From Paenarthrobacter sp. AR 02 (lineage in GTDB: Bacteria; Actinomycetota; Actinomycetes; Actinomycetales; Micrococcaceae), in NCBI RefSeq assembly GCF_021538675.1, contig NZ_JAJUKH010000012.1, positions 62,001 through 126,000 of the forward strand: 64,000 nucleotides of DNA, read 5' to 3'. The notes under the pieces are model-generated. The model was not told where the DNA came from. It saw nothing but the letters and a program-made list of their open reading frames with translations, and did no database searches. A program made the translations under genes and the position numbers. Below, piece by piece: positions 16,084-24,413 of the stretch; the stretch's first letter is position 1, and each line of letters opens with the position of its first letter.

Positions 16084-17421
16084 ATGTCTACAACTGCCCA
16101 GCAAACGACGCTGCGCAAGACCCCCGGAAAAGCGGCTTTGGCCTCGTTCCTCGGAAGCACCCTGGAGTACTACGACTTCTTCATTTATGGCTCAGCCGCC
16201 GCGCTGGTCTTCGGTCCGCTTTTCTTTCCCTCCGATGATCCTGCGGTGGGCCTGATCGGGGCCTTCGCCACCTTCGGCGTGGCCTATGTGGCCCGGCCGG
16301 TGGGTGGGCTGGTCATGGGCCACTTCGGCGACAAGCTGGGCCGCAAGAAAATCCTGCTCATCACCCTGGGCGTTATGGGACTGTCGTCCCTCGGCATCGG
16401 GTTCCTGCCAAGCTACAGCCAGATTGGTTTCTGGGCACCGGTCCTCCTGGTCATTGGCCGCCTGGCGCAGGGTTTCTCTGCAGGGGCGGAATCGGCAGGT
16501 GCGTCCACACTGACCCTGGAACACTCACCCGAGGGCCGCCGCGGCTTCTTTACCAGCTTCGTCATGACCGGTTATGCCTCCGGCATGGTGCTCGCGACAC
16601 TCGTCTTTATCCCGGTGTCCGCACTGCCCACCGAGGCGTTGATGAGCTGGGGTTGGCGCATCCCGTTCTGGTTGTCCATTGTGGTGTTGGGCATCGCCTA
16701 CTGGGTGCGGACGCACCTGGATGAGACTCCGGTGTTTGAGGACGCCAAGGACCGGCAGGCCGTGGCCCCGATGCCGCTGCGGGAAGTCCTTCGTTTCCAG
16801 TCAGCCGATGTGGCGAGGGTGGTTGGCATGTCCATCATGTCTGTCATGCAGACGATCTTCACAGTTTTCGGTTTGTCCTACGCCACCGGCGCCGCAGGCT
16901 TCGACAAGGCATCCATCCTGACCGTCAACGCGGTGGCCATTGGCTTGTCCATGTTCGTGATGCCCCTGACGGCGAAACTGTCCGACACTTGGGGACGCAG
17001 GCCGTTGCTCCTCACAGCGGCAATAGGCTGCTCAGCGACGATCTTCGCCTACTTCATGGCGTTGTCCAGCGGAAACATCTTCCTGGTCTTCGCCGCCGCG
17101 TTCATCAACATGACGCTGCTCTATTCCTGCTTCAACGGAATATGGCCCGCCTACTTCGCCGAACTCTTCGCCGCACCGGTCCGGTATTCGGGCATGGCTT
17201 TGGGGAACCAGTTGGGATTGGTGGTGGCCGGCTTTGCTCCCCTCATCGCAGGACTCCTGCTGGGCAAGGGCCAGGACGGGTGGCTTCCTGTCGCCGGGTT
17301 CGCGGTGCTGTGCATGGCCATCGCCGGCGTCTCCGCCTATTTCTCACGGGAAACCGCCAAGACTCCCATCGAAGACCTGGGGGAGCCGTACTGGCGGGGA
17401 ATCGCCGTCAGGAAACCGTAG
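16084..17421 (+). CDS. MFS transporter, metabolite:H+ symporter (MHS) family
   Basis: 445 residues with 12 predicted membrane helices. The N-terminus LGSTLEYYDFFIYG and the loop GHFGDKLGRKKIL are hallmarks of the MHS subfamily (shikimate, alpha-ketoglutarate and proline/betaine carriers). ATG 16084 has AAGGAG 8 nt upstream. It closes the IclR-associated cluster, so it probably imports the cluster's substrate, likely a carboxylated compound. Its 3' end overlaps that of the convergent PaaX gene by 14 bp. Confidence 0.87.
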   Translation: MSTTAQQTTLRKTPGKAALASFLGSTLEYYDFFIYGSAAALVFGPLFFPSDDPAVGLIGAFATFGVAYVARPVGGLVMGHFGDKLGRKKILLITLGVMGLSSLGIGFLPSYSQIGFWAPVLLVIGRLAQGFSAGAESAGASTLTLEHSPEGRRGFFTSFVMTGYASGMVLATLVFIPVSALPTEALMSWGWRIPFWLSIVVLGIAYWVRTHLDETPVFEDAKDRQAVAPMPLREVLRFQSADVARVVGMSIMSVMQTIFTVFGLSYATGAAGFDKASILTVNAVAIGLSMFVMPLTAKLSDTWGRRPLLLTAAIGCSATIFAYFMALSSGNIFLVFAAAFINMTLLYSCFNGIWPAYFAELFAAPVRYSGMALGNQLGLVVAGFAPLIAGLLLGKGQDGWLPVAGFAVLCMAIAGVSAYFSRETAKTPIEDLGEPYWRGIAVRKP

Positions 17422-18262
17422 CTGCGGCCGTGCCCGCCAGGCAGCGACGAACGAATTCGGCACTGGGTTCGGCATAGGCGGCAACAATCCGTTTGAACAA
17501 TTCAGCACCCTCGGCCCCGGGCCAGTCGGCTGGCAGGAAGGCCGCCGGCAACCCGGGGTCGAGGTACGGGATGATCCTCCATCGGTCGATGCACTGGACG
17601 TACGTGGCGAAGGCCTGCGCAGAGACGTCAACGGCGCGGCCTGAAACCGCGGCACCATGCTCCCTGATGAAGTCCTTGTGAAGGCCGGCCACCGCCTCCA
17701 GGTCCCACCAGTTCGACGCGGCATCCCGGAGGCTGCCACCTACCAACGGGGTTTCGGTCACGAAGACGGTTGCCATGTCCCGCAGGTCCAGGTCGGCCAG
17801 GATTTCCTCGACCTCCCCCCGCAGGGAGTCAGGGCAGATCCACAGACCCGCGGCCACTGTCCCGCAGCCGATCCAATGGAGCCTGCGCCGCAGCTGGTGT
17901 CGCTTTTCGCGTTCGGTCTCCGGAATGGAAAACGAGATCAGGCACCACGGATCGGCGTCGCCCATGCTGCGGGGGTTGTAGATCCGGCGGTCACCACGGG
18001 CCAGCATCGTGGAGGCGCCGTCGGTGAGCGTATAGCCGGGGAGTCCGTCACGGTTTTCCTGCAGGACCACATCCTTCTTGCGCAACCGGCCCAAGGCGGT
18101 CCGCGTGACTGTGCCGGACGTGCCGAGGGCCTCCATCAGGGCAACGATGTCCTTCGCCGACATCCAGCCCCCGGCATCCCTCAAGTACAATCCAATGACG
18201 GTCCGCAGCAATGAAGTGGTACTCCCGGGGCGGGAGTCCATATCGTCCAGTACAGCGCTCAC
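17408..18262 (-). CDS. PaaX family transcriptional regulator
   Basis: 284 residues: N-terminal winged helix (LLRTVIGLYLRDAGGWMS through TALGRLRKKDVV), central PaaX domain with WCLISFSIPETEREKRHQLRR, and a C-terminal domain. PaaX proteins repress phenylacetate and related aromatic catabolism and often respond to CoA thioesters. GTG 18262 lies 7 nt after the kynU stop, so it belongs to the kynA-kynU transcript and is a candidate regulator of tryptophan catabolism here, an inference from position only. Confidence 0.85.
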   Translation of the reverse strand: MSAVLDDMDSRPGSTTSLLRTVIGLYLRDAGGWMSAKDIVALMEALGTSGTVTRTALGRLRKKDVVLQENRDGLPGYTLTDGASTMLARGDRRIYNPRSMGDADPWCLISFSIPETEREKRHQLRRRLHWIGCGTVAAGLWICPDSLRGEVEEILADLDLRDMATVFVTETPLVGGSLRDAASNWWDLEAVAGLHKDFIREHGAAVSGRAVDVSAQAFATYVQCIDRWRIIPYLDPGLPAAFLPADWPGAEGAELFKRIVAAYAEPSAEFVRRCLAGTAAATVS

Positions 18263-18269
18263 TTCAGGC

Positions 18270-19508
18270 TCACAGCAGTTCGGCGAGGGCGTCCCGGATG
18301 GCGGTCACTCCCAGCTCGACCTCGGCGTAGCTGGTGCTCAACGGCGAGAGGCCAATGCGCAGCCCGTGCGGCGGGCGGAAATCGGGAATGACCCCCTTTT
18401 CCCAGAGGGCCGCAGTGACATCAGCGAAGAGCGGGTGGTCCACGGTGATGTGCGAGCCACGCTCGGCAGGGTCCCGGGGGCTCACAATTTCGGCGCCGAG
18501 AGGCACCAGGTGTTCCTCGGCCAAAGCGATGGCATACTCGGTGATCTTGACCGACTTCTCCCGGACGGCCTCCATGCCTACCGAAGCGATCAGTTCCACC
18601 ATGTCCTTGAGGGGCTGCATGGCCAGCACCGGCGGTGTTCCCGTGATGAACCGCCGGATTCCCTGCGCAGGCTCGTAGGAATCCGTCATGCCGAAGGGGT
18701 TCGCGGCGCCCATCCATCCCCAAATGGGCTGTTGCAAGCGGTCCTGCTGCGAGGCATTCACATAGGCAAAGGCCGGTGAGCCGGGTCCACCGTTGAGGTA
18801 CTTGTACGTGCAGCCCACCGCGAGGTCGACTCCCCATGCGTCCAGTTCCAGTGGCACGGAACCGACTGAGTGGCACAGGTCCCAGAGCATCAGCGCACCG
18901 GCCTCGTGGACCTTGGCGGTGATTCCCTTCGCGTCCGCAAGGAACCCCGAGCGATACGCCACATGGCTGAGGACCACGACGGCGGTCCGCTCGCCAAGCA
19001 GTCCGTCCAGGTCGTCCGCGCGGACACCACTGGCGGGGTTGGCAGCGATCCACTTGATGGTTGCGCCGCGTTCCTTGGCGATTCCCTCAATAATGAACCG
19101 GTCGGTGGGGAAGTTGTCGCGGTCAATGATGATCTCGTCGCGTCCGGGTTGGGAATCCACCGCGGCGCGGATCATCTTGTAAAGCATTACCGACGTCGAA
19201 TCGCCAACTGTGGTCTGTCCCGGCGCCGCGCCAAGAGTCACTTCACCGATGCGGTCGCCAACGTTTGTGGGTTCGTCCATCCATTGTTCATCCCAGCCCC
19301 GGATGAGGCGGCTGCCCCAGGCGTCGTGGACGAAGGACGCCAGATGTGCGGCGGTGGCCTTCAGGGGGCGTCCGAGTGAGTTGCCGTCCAAATATGAGGT
19401 GAGCTGATCGGCGTCGGGCGCGTAAAAGGCTTCACGCTGGGCGGCGAGGGGATCAGCGGCATCCAGTTCGGTCGACGTTGGCCGGTGGGTTTGCTGTGCG
19501 GTGGTCAT
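18270..19508 (-). CDS. kynU: Kynureninase
   Basis: 412-residue fold-type I PLP enzyme that cleaves kynurenine to anthranilate and alanine. Visible are YLDGNSLGRPL near residue 38, the Asp of MLWDLCHSVGS that pairs with the PLP ring, and the PLP-lysine motif CTYKYLNGGPGSPAF. Length matches bacterial KynU. A ribosome site AGGAGGA precedes ATG 19508. It lies 33 nt downstream of kynA. No kynurenine formamidase gene is in the window, so that step must be encoded elsewhere or be spontaneous or replaced. Confidence 0.93.
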   Translation of the reverse strand: MTTAQQTHRPTSTELDAADPLAAQREAFYAPDADQLTSYLDGNSLGRPLKATAAHLASFVHDAWGSRLIRGWDEQWMDEPTNVGDRIGEVTLGAAPGQTTVGDSTSVMLYKMIRAAVDSQPGRDEIIIDRDNFPTDRFIIEGIAKERGATIKWIAANPASGVRADDLDGLLGERTAVVVLSHVAYRSGFLADAKGITAKVHEAGALMLWDLCHSVGSVPLELDAWGVDLAVGCTYKYLNGGPGSPAFAYVNASQQDRLQQPIWGWMGAANPFGMTDSYEPAQGIRRFITGTPPVLAMQPLKDMVELIASVGMEAVREKSVKITEYAIALAEEHLVPLGAEIVSPRDPAERGSHITVDHPLFADVTAALWEKGVIPDFRPPHGLRIGLSPLSTSYAEVELGVTAIRDALAELL

Positions 19509-19541
19509 GGTTCCTCCTGCGGTATAGGCGGGCAGTGTTGC

Positions 19542-20411
19542 TTAGTTGCCGATCTCGGTCCGGACGGCGTAGAGCTCGGGGAAGAAGGTCAGGTCCAGGG
19601 CGCGCTTGAGGAAGTCCACTCCGGACGATCCGCCGGTTCCTACCTTGAACCCGATGGTGCGCTGGACGGTCCTGAGGTGCCGGAACCGCCAGGCCTGGAA
19701 GTTGTCCTCGATGTCCACCAGGTCTTCGCACGCTTCGTAGAGTCCCCACTGTGTGTCATCGGACTCGTAGATCTTCTGGAAGATGGGAACGAGGTCCTGG
19801 CGGAAGGTCCAGGGTTCGCTGGTGTCCCGCTCCAGGATGTCGGCAGGAATGTCGTAGCCGGCACGGGAAAGGACGCCTAGGAACGCATCGTAGAGAGTTG
19901 GCTCCTCCAGCAACCTGCCGAGCAGTGCGTGGGCCTCGGGCTCACTTTCGAACACGCGCAACATTCCCCGGTTCTTGTTTCCCAGCAGGAATTCGACGCC
20001 GCGGTATTGGTAGGACTGGAAACCCGAGGAACTCCCCAGGAAGCCGCGGAACTGGGAGTACTCGCGAGGCGTCAGGGTGCCCAGGACGGACCATTGTTCC
20101 GTCATGGTGCGCTGGATGGCCTTCACGCGGGCGATGCACTTGAGCGCCTTTCCCAGGTTGTCGGCGTCGAACAACCTCCGGGCTTCCAGGAGTTCGTGCA
20201 GGACAAGCTTGAGCCACAGCTCGCTGGTCTGGTGCTGGATGATGAACAGCAGTTCGTCATGGTGTTCCGGCTCGCTGAGCGGGTGCTGGGAACTGAGCAA
20301 TTGGTCAAGGTCCAGATATCCGCCGTAAGACATCGCATGGCGGAAATCGGTCCGGACACCTTCTTCGATGTGGCGGACACTCTGCGGGGAATGGACGGGG
20401 GGCTTTTCCAT
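19542..20411 (-). CDS. kynA: Tryptophan 2,3-dioxygenase
   Basis: 289-residue heme enzyme that opens the indole ring of tryptophan to N-formylkynurenine. Motifs: MSYGGYLDLDQLLSSQHP with the distal-site His, HQTSELWLKL, and the RGFLGSSSGFQSYQYR signature with substrate-binding residues. ATG 20411 sits at the position predicted for the transcription start, so the mRNA appears leaderless. First gene of kynA-kynU-paaX. Confidence 0.95.
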   Translation of the reverse strand: MEKPPVHSPQSVRHIEEGVRTDFRHAMSYGGYLDLDQLLSSQHPLSEPEHHDELLFIIQHQTSELWLKLVLHELLEARRLFDADNLGKALKCIARVKAIQRTMTEQWSVLGTLTPREYSQFRGFLGSSSGFQSYQYRGVEFLLGNKNRGMLRVFESEPEAHALLGRLLEEPTLYDAFLGVLSRAGYDIPADILERDTSEPWTFRQDLVPIFQKIYESDDTQWGLYEACEDLVDIEDNFQAWRFRHLRTVQRTIGFKVGTGGSSGVDFLKRALDLTFFPELYAVRTEIGN

Positions 20412-20417
20412 GCCTTG

Positions 20418-20445
20418 AGAATATCACTTACATGACGAACGTCAA
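20418..20445 (-). promoter_or_regulatory. kynA promoter with overlapping palindrome
   Basis: On the minus strand TTGACG (20445-20440), a 16-bp spacer and TATTCT (20423-20418), then 6 nt to ATG 20411. The palindrome TGACG-AA-CGTCA at 20433-20444 covers the -35 and start of the spacer, a likely repressor site, possibly for PaaX. Confidence 0.6.
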
Positions 20446-20490
20446 GAGTTTGATTCTCCCCAACCCCAGACCGACGATTGCGCCATCCCG

Positions 20491-20496
20491 TAGGCT
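20491..20496 (+). promoter_or_regulatory. Candidate -10 of the HAD-domain gene
   Basis: TAGGCT 32 nt before ATG 20529, with an AAGGGGGAG ribosome site in the leader. Confidence 0.35.
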
Positions 20497-20528
20497 GATG
20501 CTGAACCGTTGGGGAAGGGGGAGTGGAC

Positions 20529-21047
20529 ATGGAATCCACCCAAGGGCGGACAGCTCCGGTGTCGATCTACCTGGATGTCGACGGCGTGGTGAACCCCTTC
20601 AGTCCCATCGGAACCACTGACTGGGGTAACGAATGGACCTTCGCCGATGCGGGCATCCTCGAAGTTGCTTTCGCGCCCGAGGCCGTGGCCGAGCTTAATG
20701 ACCTCTCCGGCCACCCGGCTGCCCGCTTCGTCTGGCTCACCACCTGGGAACGGTTGGCGCCTGAGTTCCTCTGCCCTGCCATTGGATTGAGGGGTGAGGA
20801 CTGGCCGGTACTCTCCAGCCAAGGCTGGGACGAGGGCCCCGAATGGTGGAAGCTGGTGGCCCTCCAGAAGGATCTGGCGTCGGCCGGTAGTGATCGGATG
20901 ATCTGGCTGGATGACCAACTCAGTGCCGAGTCCGAGGCACGTTCCTGGGCCGAGTACCAGCAGGACCGTGTGCTCTGCATCTCCCCGGATCCGCGGAAGG
21001 GGCTGACGCGCAAGGATTTGGCGGCCGTCCGGGCATATTTGGGTTGA
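20529..21047 (+). CDS. Small HAD-domain protein
   Basis: 172 residues with HAD motif I IYLDVDGVVNPF at about residue 12, WLTTWE as motif II and MIWLDDQL as the acidic motif IV. It lacks an obvious cap. It resembles the HAD domain first described in Swiss-army-knife RNA-repair proteins, found alone in many Actinobacteria; phosphatase activity is possible but unproven. ATG 20529 is preferred over GTG 20523 because AAGGGGGAG lies 4 nt upstream. Confidence 0.7.
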   Translation: MESTQGRTAPVSIYLDVDGVVNPFSPIGTTDWGNEWTFADAGILEVAFAPEAVAELNDLSGHPAARFVWLTTWERLAPEFLCPAIGLRGEDWPVLSSQGWDEGPEWWKLVALQKDLASAGSDRMIWLDDQLSAESEARSWAEYQQDRVLCISPDPRKGLTRKDLAAVRAYLG

Positions 21048-21141
21048 TGCCTGTCCCGGGTACGTTTGTCCGCTCAGGGCCCCGCCACGTAGGATTCTTA
21101 AGGTTTCAAGCCCGCCAGAATGAATCCCGCAAGTCGAGTCA

Positions 21142-21159
21142 GTTGAACAGATGCTGAAC
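21142..21159 (+). promoter_or_regulatory. 11-bp direct repeat upstream of phosphate transporter
   Basis: GTTGAAC-N4-GCTGAAC: two TGAAC-containing units one helical turn apart, the spacing of actinobacterial PhoP binding sites. It is about 68 bp before the PiT start. The units differ from the published GTTCACC consensus, so this is tentative. Confidence 0.3.
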
Positions 21160-21226
21160 TATGCTGTGGATGGCAGGTACGGGGAAGTGGAACTGCTGAA
21201 CGTCGACTCTGCAGATTGGGCAACAG

Positions 21227-22432
21227 GTGGATATCACCTTCATGGTCGCGCTGGTAATAGCGTTGGCCCTATTTTTTGACTTCACCAACGGGTTTCACGA
21301 CACAGCCAATGCGATGGCTACACCCATCGCTACGGGGGCGATCAAGCCCAAAACGGCTGTTGCCCTGGCGGCTGTGCTCAACCTCGTGGGCGCGTTCCTC
21401 TCCACCGAAGTGGCCAAGACCATTTCCGGAGGCCTGATCCGGGAAGGTACGGACGGCATCCACATCACGCCGGACATTATCTTCGCGGGACTCATGGGCG
21501 CAGTTCTTTGGAACATGATCACCTGGCTCAAGGGTCTGCCTTCAAGTTCCTCGCACGCCCTTTTCGGCGGCCTGATCGGCGCCGCAGTGGTTGGCATTGG
21601 CTTCCACTCCATCAACTTTGAAACTGTCCTGCAGAAGGTCATTCTGCCCGCAGTCATCGCACCCCTGATCGCGGGGTTCGTGGCCTACATTTGTACCCGC
21701 CTCGCCTACGCGCTCACGTCGCGGCACGATCCCGAGACCGGCGACAAACTCACCCAGAAGCGCGGTGGGTTCCGCACGGGCCAGATCTTCACGTCCAGCC
21801 TGGTGGCCCTCGCCCACGGTACGAACGACGCCCAAAAGACCATGGGCATCATCACCCTGGTCCTGATCGCTGGAGGCACCCAGGCCCCCGGCAGCGGCCC
21901 CCAGTTCTGGGTCATCACCGCCTGCGCCCTGGCCATTGCGATCGGCACCTATGCCGGCGGCTGGCGCATCATCCGGACCATGGGCTCCGGTCTGACCGAG
22001 GTGAAGCCCGCGCAGGGATTCTCCGCTGAAACAAGCACGGCCTCGGCCATCCTCGCGTCATCTCACCTGGGTTTCGCGCTCTCCACCACGCAGGTTGCGT
22101 CGGGTTCCGTCATCGGTTCCGGCCTGGGTCGTAAAGGCACTTCGGTCCGTTGGGGAACTGCGGGCAAGATTGCTTTGGGTTGGCTGTTCACCCTCCCGGC
22201 CTCGGCGATCGTCGGGGCCCTGACGGCGCTCCTGGTGGGGACCGGCGTCGTTGGCGTCGTCATCGCAGCAGTGGTTGGAACGTCCGCTGTGGTGTTCATG
22301 TTCGTGGTTTCACGTAGGTCCCATGTCGGCCACCATAACGCCGTGGAAGTCGACGAGGCCGGCCACGCAGTGCAGTTCAGGAAAAAGAAGAAAAACCGAA
22401 AGACCACCCCGAGCGGAGACGTGCAGCGATGA
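21227..22432 (+). CDS. PiT family inorganic phosphate transporter
   Basis: 401-residue membrane protein with both PiT signatures: FDFTNGFHDTANAMATPIAT near residue 16 and VALAHGTNDAQKTMGI near 191. It carries metal-phosphate with protons or cations at low affinity. The C-terminus is strongly basic (KKKKNRK). GTG 21227 gives the usual family start (MDITFMVAL), although no ribosome site is visible. It overlaps the next small gene by 4 bp. Confidence 0.92.
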   Translation: MDITFMVALVIALALFFDFTNGFHDTANAMATPIATGAIKPKTAVALAAVLNLVGAFLSTEVAKTISGGLIREGTDGIHITPDIIFAGLMGAVLWNMITWLKGLPSSSSHALFGGLIGAAVVGIGFHSINFETVLQKVILPAVIAPLIAGFVAYICTRLAYALTSRHDPETGDKLTQKRGGFRTGQIFTSSLVALAHGTNDAQKTMGIITLVLIAGGTQAPGSGPQFWVITACALAIAIGTYAGGWRIIRTMGSGLTEVKPAQGFSAETSTASAILASSHLGFALSTTQVASGSVIGSGLGRKGTSVRWGTAGKIALGWLFTLPASAIVGALTALLVGTGVVGVVIAAVVGTSAVVFMFVVSRRSHVGHHNAVEVDEAGHAVQFRKKKKNRKTTPSGDVQR

Positions 22433-22650
22433 AATGGTTGGAATTGCTGCAGGTTGCAGGTGTCACCCTCGTGGCTGCGGTTACCCTGGTTGTCCTGTAT
22501 TCACTGGGGGTACGCCTGACTGCCATCGCCGGTGACGCCCAGCAGAAGTCACCCGCATTGATCCGCTCGCTTGCCTACGTGTGTTTCGGCGTGTGCGGAA
22601 TAGCCGTCCTGTTCGGCATCTACCTGATCGTCCCTTACTTCGGTAAATAG
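22429..22650 (+). CDS. Small two-helix membrane protein coupled to PiT gene
   Basis: 73 residues with two hydrophobic segments (about 8-29 and 46-68) joined by a short loop GDAQQKSPALIR. ATGA overlap with the PiT stop makes translational coupling almost certain. I do not recognise a family. The position suggests a subunit or regulator of the transporter. Confidence 0.75.
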   Translation: MKWLELLQVAGVTLVAAVTLVVLYSLGVRLTAIAGDAQQKSPALIRSLAYVCFGVCGIAVLFGIYLIVPYFGK

Positions 22651-22746
22651 CGGCCGCTCTGGCAGTCACACCCCATCGGGAGAATAATCAGCAGTGTAGT
22701 TGTGCACGTGACTGCGTGATCGTGATCCGGCAGATGTGGGGCTGTC

Positions 22747-23805
22747 ATGAAATGCCAATCCCGGAACCAAGTCATTGGGGTGGCCTTGGCGCCGATCCTG
22801 ATGCTGGGACTCTCTGCCTGCCTTCCCCCATCCACGGAAGGACTCCGGCCTGACCAAGGCTCCAGCGCAGCCACCCAGGGCACCTCGCAGCAACTGCAGC
22901 CAACCATCGCCGCCCCAACTACCGCCCATCCCCGCGAAGCTACCGATCCGGCAGTCTCCGCAGCGCCAGCCAGTTCCAGTGCGCCGGAACCGGCCGGCGC
23001 GCCAACCACCTCTGGCGGGCCGCAGGCGGACGCGCAAGTTGTGCAGTGGTTGCCTGCCGGACCCATTGGGCCCAACGACCCAGTGTCGGGACAGCGATAT
23101 CTCCTGCTTCAACAATTCCAATGCGACGCCTTGGCCCAAAGCCTTGAAGGCGCTGAGGACGCCGCTGTGTGGCAGGCGGGAGCGGCTGTCTGCCGGGCTG
23201 TGCAAAGCGGAAGCCAGCAGGACTGGCAACGGGCATCCAAAGCCGTGGGCGCAACTCCGCAGATTCCACAGAGCAAGTGCCTGGAATTCAGGGTTGCCAT
23301 TACCGCTGCATCATTGCTTGCCCAGCACCGCACTAATCCGCAGGCGGCCTTCAACGTTCAGCCCGGGCAAGGAGAGGCCTGCCCCAGGCAGCTCGTCGGG
23401 TTGACCGTGGTGGACGAGGAGCTCAACCCGCTTCCCGGCACAACCCGCGCAACGGGTCCCAGCACGGGCGGCACCATTGTCCGCCTGGACGGGTACTACG
23501 TGCATGTAAGCGAGGTCCTGTTCGACGGCGTACCTGCGGATGTCGACTTTGTTGGTGACCGGCACGACTATGGAACGGTCTACCTCCGGATGCCCCCGGC
23601 ACAGGGTCGGGACTCGGTCAGGATCTCGATCACCGACACGGTGGAGGTCGCAGGAACTGTCACGTTCTTCTACGAGGACTCCGGCCAGTCCACGGGTACC
23701 CGAAGTCCGTCGGAGCCCACCCGGACCAGTCCCGCAACACAGCCGCCGGACGCCCTCTCGGCCCCCTCCACGTCGCCTGAACCGTCCACCACGGCCGCAC
23801 CTTAA
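22747..23805 (+). CDS. Secreted lipoprotein with IPT/TIG-like domain
   Basis: 352-residue predicted lipoprotein: signal peptide with lipobox LSAC, lipidated Cys25, then a Ser/Ala/Thr/Pro-rich linker to about residue 100. A helical region with two cysteine pairs follows, then from about 225 a beta domain with GPSTGGTIVRLDGYYV and VLFDGVPADVDF, the pattern of IPT/TIG folds. The tail is again Pro/Thr/Ser-rich, as in wall-spanning proteins. Function unknown. Confidence 0.7.
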   Translation: MKCQSRNQVIGVALAPILMLGLSACLPPSTEGLRPDQGSSAATQGTSQQLQPTIAAPTTAHPREATDPAVSAAPASSSAPEPAGAPTTSGGPQADAQVVQWLPAGPIGPNDPVSGQRYLLLQQFQCDALAQSLEGAEDAAVWQAGAAVCRAVQSGSQQDWQRASKAVGATPQIPQSKCLEFRVAITAASLLAQHRTNPQAAFNVQPGQGEACPRQLVGLTVVDEELNPLPGTTRATGPSTGGTIVRLDGYYVHVSEVLFDGVPADVDFVGDRHDYGTVYLRMPPAQGRDSVRISITDTVEVAGTVTFFYEDSGQSTGTRSPSEPTRTSPATQPPDALSAPSTSPEPSTTAAP

Positions 23806-23843
23806 AGGCCAGGTCCAGGTCCTCACCTGTGCGTGACGCTGGC

Positions 23844-23849
23844 TAGTCT
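23844..23849 (+). promoter_or_regulatory. Leaderless-type -10 of the DHFR-like gene
   Basis: TAGTCT, 6 nt, ATG 23856. The intervening GGGGAC could also act as a weak ribosome site. Confidence 0.45.
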
Positions 23850-23855
23850 GGGGAC

Positions 23856-24413
23856 ATGTCACTTTTCCAGTACTACGTAGCGGCAACCATTGACGGCTTC
23901 ATCGCCTCACCTGATGACGACCTCGCCTGGCTCCTGCAGTTCGACCAGGTGGACGGCGTGAACGAGAGCATCGGGTCCTTCATGGCGGGAGTGGGCTGTA
24001 TCGCCATGGGCGGTGACACCTACCGGTGGCTGATCGACCACGAGCCGGACAACTGGCCGTATCCCGAAACGCCATGCTGGGTCTTCACCCACCACGACTA
24101 CGTTGCGCCGGCGGGATCGGATATTACCTTCGTCCGCGGTGACGTTCGCAGCTTCGCCCCTGACCTTCTCAAGGCCGCAGGCGACAGGAACGTCTGGTTG
24201 GTCGGTGGCGGAGATTTGGTGGCCCAATTTGCCGACGCGGGACTCCTCCACGAAATGATCGTCACCATCATTCCGGTGGTGCTGGGCGCCGGCAAGCGGC
24301 TCCTGCCGTTGAAAGGCCCGACGGCGCCCCTTGAGTTGGTCTCGTCCCGCATCCTTGGGGGCGCCGCGGCGGAACTGCATTACCGGATGCCGCAGTCCGT
24401 CACCACTGGCTAG
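23856..24413 (+). CDS. Dihydrofolate-reductase-like / RibD C-terminal domain protein
   Basis: 185 residues of the RibD_C/DHFR fold: YYVAATIDGFIASPDDDLAWL at the start, MGGDTYRWL near residue 51, WLVGGGDLVAQFADAGLLHE near 114. Stand-alone members are NADPH-dependent reductases of unknown substrate; it is unlikely to be the main DHFR because classical folate-binding residues are not evident. It ends convergently with the thioesterase gene, the two stop codons sharing CTAG at 24410-24413. Confidence 0.82.
   Translation: MSLFQYYVAATIDGFIASPDDDLAWLLQFDQVDGVNESIGSFMAGVGCIAMGGDTYRWLIDHEPDNWPYPETPCWVFTHHDYVAPAGSDITFVRGDVRSFAPDLLKAAGDRNVWLVGGGDLVAQFADAGLLHEMIVTIIPVVLGAGKRLLPLKGPTAPLELVSSRILGGAAAELHYRMPQSVTTG

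Noticed and set aside
22747..23805. Lipoprotein as a substrate-binding protein of a transporter
   Set aside because: No ABC permease is adjacent and the C-terminal domain is IPT/TIG-like, not a binding-protein fold.
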